A stretch of DNA of 47,145 nt from Mesorhizobium sp. (GTDB taxonomy: Bacteria > Pseudomonadota > Alphaproteobacteria > Rhizobiales > Rhizobiaceae): contig NZ_JAFKIC010000132.1 of the NCBI RefSeq assembly GCF_017306585.1, positions 1 to 47,145 of the forward strand, read 5' to 3'. The notes under the pieces are model-generated. The model was not told the origin of the DNA. It ran no database searches and saw only the letters and a program-made list of their open reading frames with translations. Both the position numbers and the translations under genes were made by a program. The stretch's first letter is position 1. The number at the start of each line of letters is the position of its first letter. Positions 42,292 to 47,145 of the stretch are shown piece by piece.

Positions 42292-43989
42292 ATGAACAGC
42301 CGTCCGCCGCCTGCCTGGGCCAAACATATCAAGTCCGGTTCCGTCGCCAGGCCAGCTGATCCGGGGTTCAAACCCGGCCTGCAGCAGGCTCCGGGATTAG
42401 GGCAAGCGAATTCGTCCAAACCGAGTTCCTACGAGCAGGCCGACGACCTGTTGCTGAAGAAAGCCAGCGAGCTTCAACAGGCCAATCGGCTCGATGAGGC
42501 GCGGGAGCTATGCCGGCAGGTTCTGGCGCGCGCTCCGAACCATTCATTGGCCCTCTACATGATGGGCATCCTTTGCCTGAGCCATGACGACGAGGCGGCC
42601 CTGCGCTATTTCGTGCGCGCCATCGCTGAAGCCCCGACGAATCCCTATTACCATCTAAGCCTGGGGGAAGCTTATCTTGCGATGATCGAATACTCGCCGG
42701 CAATCCAGCATATCCAGCGCGCCCTGGAATTGCAGCCCGATCTGGTCGACGCGCTTTGTGCCCTGGGGAGAACCTACATCGATTCTGGAACGCCCGACCT
42801 GGCGTTGCCGATTTACGAGAAGGCGCTCGAGATCAATCGCGATCACCCCAAGCCACGGCTCGGCATGGCTCGCGCGCTGATCAGCATTGGGCGCATGGAT
42901 GATGCGGGCTCGTATTTGAAGGAAGCGATCGAACGCCGCATCGGCCTGGCCCGGGCCTACAATGATCTGGCGCAGACACGAAACTTCACCGAGGAGCCTC
43001 CGGAACTTCTTTCCATCCTGAATGAACTCGGCCGTCCCGGCCTCGATTCGGGCGTTACTTACATGCTCCACAGCGCCGCCGGCAAGATTCTCAACGATCT
43101 CAAGCGTTACAAGGAAGCATTCCACCATTTCGACAAGGCGAACCAGGCTCGCGAGCATCGGTTCGATATCGAAAAGCACCGTCGCTGGATCGACGCGTTG
43201 ATCGAAATCTTTACGCCCGGCCTATTTGCCGTGGCGGCTGGCTATGGGGATCCTTCCGAAGCGCCGGTCTTTGTCGTCGGCATGCCTCGTTCCGGAACGA
43301 CGCTGACGGAGCAGATTCTGGCCAGCCACCCGGGAGTTCATGGCGCGGGCGAGCTCGGCAAATTGAAGCGAGCCGCCAATGCGGTGGGTCTCAGGCCGGG
43401 GGTCGGAGATTTGACCCAGGCTCTGAATTTCCTTACACCGGATATGATCGGGACGCTGGCCGGGGAGCACCTGTCCTATCTGAGGGAACGATCGCCTGCA
43501 GCTCAGCGTATCGTCGACAAGATGCCGCATAATTTTGAGTTGATCGGCCTGATCGCCCTTATGTTCCCCAATGCGCGGATCATCCATTGTCGCCGCGACG
43601 CCATCGACAATTGCCTCTCGTGCTTCGTTTTGCCCTTCAGCGATATGCACGACTATAACACCGACCAGCGGATACTTGGCCTGTACTATCGTGAATATGA
43701 TCGCTTGATGCGGCACTGGAATGAGGTTCTGCCCGGGCGCATCTTCGAGAATCGCTACGAAACTCTTGTCGAGGATCAGGAGGCGCAGTCGCGCCGCCTC
43801 ATCGACTATTTGGGGCTGCCATGGGACGATGCCTGCCTTCGCTTTTTCGACAGGCAGGGCTCGGTCACCACACTTAGCCGCTGGCAGGTTCGTCAGCCGA
43901 TCTACAAATCGTCTGTGAAGCGCTGGAAAAACTATGAAAACGAAATTCAACCGTTGATCGAGGCGCTGGGCGATCTCGCGGATACTTGA
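42292..43989 (+). CDS. TPR-repeat sulfotransferase, copy 1
   Basis: A 565-residue protein without signal peptide. A Pro/Gly-rich N-terminus (1-50) is followed by about six TPR units (about 50-310) and a sulfotransferase domain (about 324-560). The PAPS 5'-phosphosulfate loop is FVVGMPRSGTTLTEQI (about 327-342). The 3'-phosphate site is RRDAIDNCLSCF (about 434-445), and HNFELIGLIALMFPNARIIH lies before it. The family transfers sulfate from PAPS to an unidentified acceptor; TPRs may bind the acceptor protein. No Shine-Dalgarno sequence is visible. It forms a tandem pair with the next gene and shares its leader (GCTAAC shortly before ATGAAC). Confidence 0.88.
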   Translation: MNSRPPPAWAKHIKSGSVARPADPGFKPGLQQAPGLGQANSSKPSSYEQADDLLLKKASELQQANRLDEARELCRQVLARAPNHSLALYMMGILCLSHDDEAALRYFVRAIAEAPTNPYYHLSLGEAYLAMIEYSPAIQHIQRALELQPDLVDALCALGRTYIDSGTPDLALPIYEKALEINRDHPKPRLGMARALISIGRMDDAGSYLKEAIERRIGLARAYNDLAQTRNFTEEPPELLSILNELGRPGLDSGVTYMLHSAAGKILNDLKRYKEAFHHFDKANQAREHRFDIEKHRRWIDALIEIFTPGLFAVAAGYGDPSEAPVFVVGMPRSGTTLTEQILASHPGVHGAGELGKLKRAANAVGLRPGVGDLTQALNFLTPDMIGTLAGEHLSYLRERSPAAQRIVDKMPHNFELIGLIALMFPNARIIHCRRDAIDNCLSCFVLPFSDMHDYNTDQRILGLYYREYDRLMRHWNEVLPGRIFENRYETLVEDQEAQSRRLIDYLGLPWDDACLRFFDRQGSVTTLSRWQVRQPIYKSSVKRWKNYENEIQPLIEALGDLADT

Positions 43990-44054
43990 GCGGCGGGCCC
44001 GCTGCTCACCGAGCTTTGACTGGATTCCATCGGTGCTTGTTGCTAACAGGCACA

Positions 44055-45734
44055 ATGAACAATCGTCTGCCGCCTGCCTGGTCAAAACACATCAAGTCCA
44101 CCGCCGCGCCGAAACCCAGAGGCCCCCAGGTAAGTCCGACACAGCCAGGTCCGCCGAAAGCAAATCCGTCCGCGCGCGCGCAGGCCGATGACGCGGTGCT
44201 GAAGAAAGCCTATGAGCATCAACAGGCCAAGCAGCTTGCTGAAGCGCAGAGGCTGTGCTTCGAGGTGTTGGCGCGGACGCCAAACCATCCGCTGGCTCTG
44301 TACATCATGGGCACGATTTGTGTGGGCCATGACGACGAGGCGGCTCTGCGTTATTTCGCGCGCGCGGTCGCCGAGGAGCCAAAAAACGCATATTACCATC
44401 TCAGCTTCGGCGAAGCCTATGCGAGACTGAGCGAATTCTCGGCCGCCATCAGATACATCCGGCATGCCCTGGAAATCCAGCCCGATCTTGTCGAGGCCCT
44501 GTGCGCCCTGGGGCGTGTCTACACCGAGTTCGACAAGCCCGATTTGGCATTGCCGCTTTACGAGAAGGCGCTGAAAATCAACCGGGACCATGCCAAGGCG
44601 CGGACCGGAATGGCTGCTACGCTCACCGGCCTTGGGCGTATGGACGAGGCCGGCGCCTATCTGAAAGAGGCGATCGAACGACGCGTCGACGCGCCGGCTG
44701 CCTACTACGAGCTCGTGCAGACCCGGAAATTTACCGAAGAGCCCCCGGAACTCCAATCGATCCTTCGCGAACTCGACAGTCCGCGGCTTAATTCGGAGTC
44801 CGCGCAGAGTCTTCACTATGCCGCCGGTAAAGTGCTGAACGACCTCAAGCGCTACGCGGAAGCATTCGACCATTTCAATAAGGCCAAGCAGGCCGCCGGC
44901 CACAGGTTCGACATCGACCAGTATCGTCGTTTCGTGGATTCGACGATCGAAATCTTCACGCCCGGCCTGTTTGCTGCCGCGTCCGGCTTTGGCAATCCTT
45001 CCGATCTCCCTGTGTTCGTGGTTGGAATGCCGCGTTCGGGAACGACGCTGACGGAGCAGATTCTGGCGAGCCATCCGGGGGTCCACGGCGCGGGAGAACT
45101 TGAAAAGCTAAGGCGGGTGGCAAACGCAATCGACCTCAAATCGTCGGCTGAGGATTTGAGCAAGTCCGTCAATTCTTTTACGCCGGAATTGATCAGGACG
45201 CTGGCCGAAGAGCATCTATCCTATCTCAGGGAGCGAGCGTCTGCCGCGCTCCGCGTCGTTGACAAGCAGCCGCACAACTTTGAACTGATCGGTCTTATCG
45301 CCCTTCTGTTCCCCAATGCGCGCATCGTTCACTGCCGCCGCGATGCCATCGACAATTGCGTGTCATGCTATGTCCTGCCTTTCAGCCCGGCTCACTCCTA
45401 CAACGCCGACCTGCGTGTACTCGGCCTGTACTATCGGGAATATGACCGCCTGATGCGTCACTGGAACGAGGTTTTCCCTGGCCGTATCTTTGAAAATCGC
45501 TATGAGACGCTTGTGGAGGATCAGGAGGCGCAGTCGCGCCGGCTCATCGACCATCTTGGCCTGCCTTGGGATGACGCATGCCTGCGCTTCTTCGATAGGG
45601 AAGGGGCGGTCACCACGCCCAGCCGCTGGCAAGTTCGTCAGCCGATCTACAAATCGTCAGTGAAGCGCTGGAAGAATTACGAAAGTGAGATCCAGCCTCT
45701 GATCGAAGCGTTGGGCGACCTCGCCGACGTTTGA
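44055..45734 (+). CDS. TPR-repeat sulfotransferase, copy 2
   Basis: A 559-residue paralogue of the preceding gene, 65 bp downstream. It has the same layout: MNNRLPPAWSKHIKS start (copy 1: MNSRPPPAWAKHIKS), TPR array, PAPS loop GMPRSGTTLTEQILASHPGVHG and the 3' site RRDAIDNCVSCYVLPFS. The last 100 residues are almost identical to copy 1 (for example YREYDRLMRHWNEV, ENRYETLVEDQEAQSRRLI, RQPIYKSSVKRWKNY), while the N-terminal linkers differ. The start is set by alignment to copy 1; the frame is open upstream to the end of copy 1. Function as in copy 1; acceptor unknown. Confidence 0.88.
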   Translation: MNNRLPPAWSKHIKSTAAPKPRGPQVSPTQPGPPKANPSARAQADDAVLKKAYEHQQAKQLAEAQRLCFEVLARTPNHPLALYIMGTICVGHDDEAALRYFARAVAEEPKNAYYHLSFGEAYARLSEFSAAIRYIRHALEIQPDLVEALCALGRVYTEFDKPDLALPLYEKALKINRDHAKARTGMAATLTGLGRMDEAGAYLKEAIERRVDAPAAYYELVQTRKFTEEPPELQSILRELDSPRLNSESAQSLHYAAGKVLNDLKRYAEAFDHFNKAKQAAGHRFDIDQYRRFVDSTIEIFTPGLFAAASGFGNPSDLPVFVVGMPRSGTTLTEQILASHPGVHGAGELEKLRRVANAIDLKSSAEDLSKSVNSFTPELIRTLAEEHLSYLRERASAALRVVDKQPHNFELIGLIALLFPNARIVHCRRDAIDNCVSCYVLPFSPAHSYNADLRVLGLYYREYDRLMRHWNEVFPGRIFENRYETLVEDQEAQSRRLIDHLGLPWDDACLRFFDREGAVTTPSRWQVRQPIYKSSVKRWKNYESEIQPLIEALGDLADV

Positions 45735-45825
45735 CCTCTGCTCACAGGCCAAGGCACGTCATAGCCAGTCTAGCTTGGCTCACCGTTTCACAGAATCGAT
45801 GAACCACTCTAACTCTCTGGTTTTG

Positions 45826-45859
45826 CGTAATTTCCTAGGGAACGTAATTTCCTAGGGAA
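45826..45859. repeat. Two adjacent exact 17-bp repeats with an internal palindrome
   Basis: CGTAATTTCCTAGGGAA occurs at 45826-45842 and again directly at 45843-45859. Each unit contains the near-palindrome TTCC-TAG-GGAA. It lies in the 274-bp gap between copy 2 and the convergent porin gene. It may be a slippage duplication or paired protein-binding sites. Confidence 0.7.
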
Positions 45860-45957
45860 ATGCTGCCCGCTTTTCCTGGAATCGCCCAACCATTGCTGTG
45901 ATGCGTATCGCGCACGCGCGCGGCGGGGGGCAATGCTATGCATCGAAACAAAAGAAA

Positions 45958-45981
45958 AACCCGGCGGTTGCCCGCCGGGTT
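45958..45981 (-). terminator. Terminator of the porin gene
   Basis: AACCCGGCGG (45958-45967) pairs perfectly with CCGCCGGGTT (45972-45981) over a 4-base loop. On the minus strand the run GTTTTTCTTTTG follows. It lies 27 bp after the porin stop codon. Confidence 0.9.
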
Positions 45982-46008
45982 CTCCTGTCTCCCCAGAAAT
46001 ATCTGGTC

Positions 46009-47145
46009 TTAGAAGTCGCGCTGGAAGCGGATGAGAGCGCCGACGGAGTTCCTCTTCTCGGCGCCAGCCCAGACATTGCCGGCGTCGATAGCGCCCGAGC
46101 CAACGCGCTGGTAGTCGACTTCCGGCGTAACCGTGAAGCCGGGAACGACGGTGTAGGTAACGTTGGCGGCAACGCCATAGTCCTTCCACTGATCACCCGA
46201 CACCTGGAGGTTGAACGACGCCTTGTCGCTGAACTTGTAGGTGCCGCCGGCCCAGAAGCCCCAGTGACCGCCCCACGGCTTGTAGAAGCCGCGACCGAAT
46301 GCCGGGGAGAATGCGCCAGTATCGTTCAGCTTTCCTTCGCTGCCATAACCGAACATGCCGAACAGGGACAGCTGGCTGTTGATGTTCACGTCCAGGCGAA
46401 CCTTGCCAGACACATATTCGTAGTTGCTGTCATAGGCGACGACGCCCACGATATCACCCCAGCCCTGCGTGTACTTCACGCCGCCGACGACATGCGGAAC
46501 ATAGCTGTCGACCGTGGCGCGGCCGTAACCGTAGGTGCTGGTACCCGCGACGATCCCGCCGCCGCCGGACCCTTCTTCGAGAGAGGCCATCGCCGAGAAG
46601 CCGTTGCCGGCATCGAAGTAGTACTGAACGACGCCCGTCTTGAACCCGCCATAGGGAACGATGGTGTCGTTGAGGATGTTGCCGGCGTAGCCGACGAACG
46701 TGTCGAAGGCCGATTCATCCAAGCCGACCCGCAGGCCGCCGAGCTGGATCCAGGCAAAGTGCATGTCGAAGTTGTTCGCCATGTTGTTGCCGTCCCCGTT
46801 GTCGAGCGGGTGGTTTTGGAAATTCATGCGCGTTTCGGTGTAGGTCTTCAACGTGCCGAGCTCGGTTTCCTGACCGGTCCAGGTCTTCAGCGTGAAGCGG
46901 GCATCCTTATACCAGGTGCCCTGGTTCTTGCCGTTGACGACGTCGTCGGCGCGAGCGCCGGTGAACGAGCCGACGTCGCCCACGCCGACGTCGTAGCGGA
47001 CATAGCCGCCGATACGCAGGCAGGTTTCGGTGCCGGGGATGTAGAAGTAGCCAGCGCCGTAGACGTCGCAGATCTTGACGTATTCAGCGGGCTCCGGCTC
47101 GGCGACGACGACGGCGTCGGCGGCGCGCGCACCGGAAACTGCGAT
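46009..47145 (-). CDS. Outer-membrane porin, rhizobial Omp2b type (5' end outside the window)
   Basis: 378 codons are visible and the N-terminus with most of the signal peptide is missing. The first residues read IAVSGARAADAVVVAEPEP, i.e. the end of a signal peptide and the mature start, then ICDVYGAGYFYIPGTETCLRIGGYVRYDV, typical of Brucella/Rhizobium porins with a Cys pair. Many alternating beta-strands follow, and the protein ends RFQRDF with the C-terminal phenylalanine used by the BAM complex. It would form a trimeric diffusion pore. A strong terminator lies just downstream. Confidence 0.9.
   Translation of the reverse strand: MAVSGARAADAVVVAEPEPAEYVKICDVYGAGYFYIPGTETCLRIGGYVRYDVGVGDVGSFTGARADDVVNGKNQGTWYKDARFTLKTWTGQETELGTLKTYTETRMNFQNHPLDNGDGNNMANNFDMHFAWIQLGGLRVGLDESAFDTFVGYAGNILNDTIVPYGGFKTGVVQYYFDAGNGFSAMASLEEGSGGGGIVAGTSTYGYGRATVDSYVPHVVGGVKYTQGWGDIVGVVAYDSNYEYVSGKVRLDVNINSQLSLFGMFGYGSEGKLNDTGAFSPAFGRGFYKPWGGHWGFWAGGTYKFSDKASFNLQVSGDQWKDYGVAANVTYTVVPGFTVTPEVDYQRVGSGAIDAGNVWAGAEKRNSVGALIRFQRDF

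Noticed and set aside
1-47145. CRISPR array, prophage, insertion sequence, tRNA or rRNA
   Set aside because: No spaced repeats, integrase or transposase frames, tRNA cloverleaf or rRNA segments were seen in the intergenic DNA.

Overview
The window is GC-rich, densely packed chromosomal DNA that looks like a rhizobial alphaproteobacterium, most likely Mesorhizobium or a close relative (inference from gene order and protein style; no rRNA is present to confirm it). The strongest evidence is the order feuP-feuQ, lipoprotein, cycHJKL (ccmIEFH), degP, two-component pair, glnE, which matches the known rhizobial arrangement in which feuPQ lies beside the cytochrome c maturation operon. I see no rRNA, tRNA, CRISPR array, insertion sequence or prophage.

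Layout. Positions 1-14.6 kb (plus strand) carry envelope sensing and quality control: FeuPQ, an outer-membrane lipoprotein, haem delivery to apocytochrome c (CcmI, CcmE, CcmF, CcmH), a DegP protease, a second two-component pair, the glutamine synthetase adenylyltransferase GlnE and an exported EF-hand protein. A PemK/Phd-type toxin-antitoxin pair (14.6-15.4 kb, minus) separates these from a PleC-like PAS histidine kinase and the M1 aminopeptidase PepN (minus). From 20.7 to 29.5 kb come housekeeping and hypothetical genes: an EamA exporter, an XRE/MmyB regulator, a family-4 uracil-DNA glycosylase, ETF-ubiquinone oxidoreductase, a DUF922 zinc-protease-like protein, a membrane endo/exonuclease/phosphatase-fold protein and AMP nucleosidase.

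Positions 29.5-33.5 kb hold small exported proteins (two of them only 64 and 51 residues), a DUF2147 protein, a Sel1-repeat protein, a structured intergenic region with two strong hairpins, a LivK-type amino-acid-binding protein and a hexapeptide acetyltransferase. Positions 33.5-39.5 kb (minus) form a leucine/isovalerate catabolic operon, tetR-ivd-mccB-(small secreted protein)-mccA. ETF-QO at 24.5 kb would take electrons from its acyl-CoA dehydrogenase, and the LivK-like protein may supply branched-chain amino acids, so several genes converge on one pathway although they are not one operon.

The last part holds an acylphosphatase, a MarR regulator with a clear palindromic operator, a HisC-like aminotransferase, and a family of TPR-sulfotransferase genes: two intact tandem copies (42.3-45.7 kb) preceded by a decayed fragment of a third. 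A porin gene runs off the right edge. The least explained parts are the TPR-sulfotransferase array, the structured region before the LivK-like gene, the tandem micro-proteins at 29.6-29.9 kb and the secreted cysteine-containing protein lodged inside the leucine operon.
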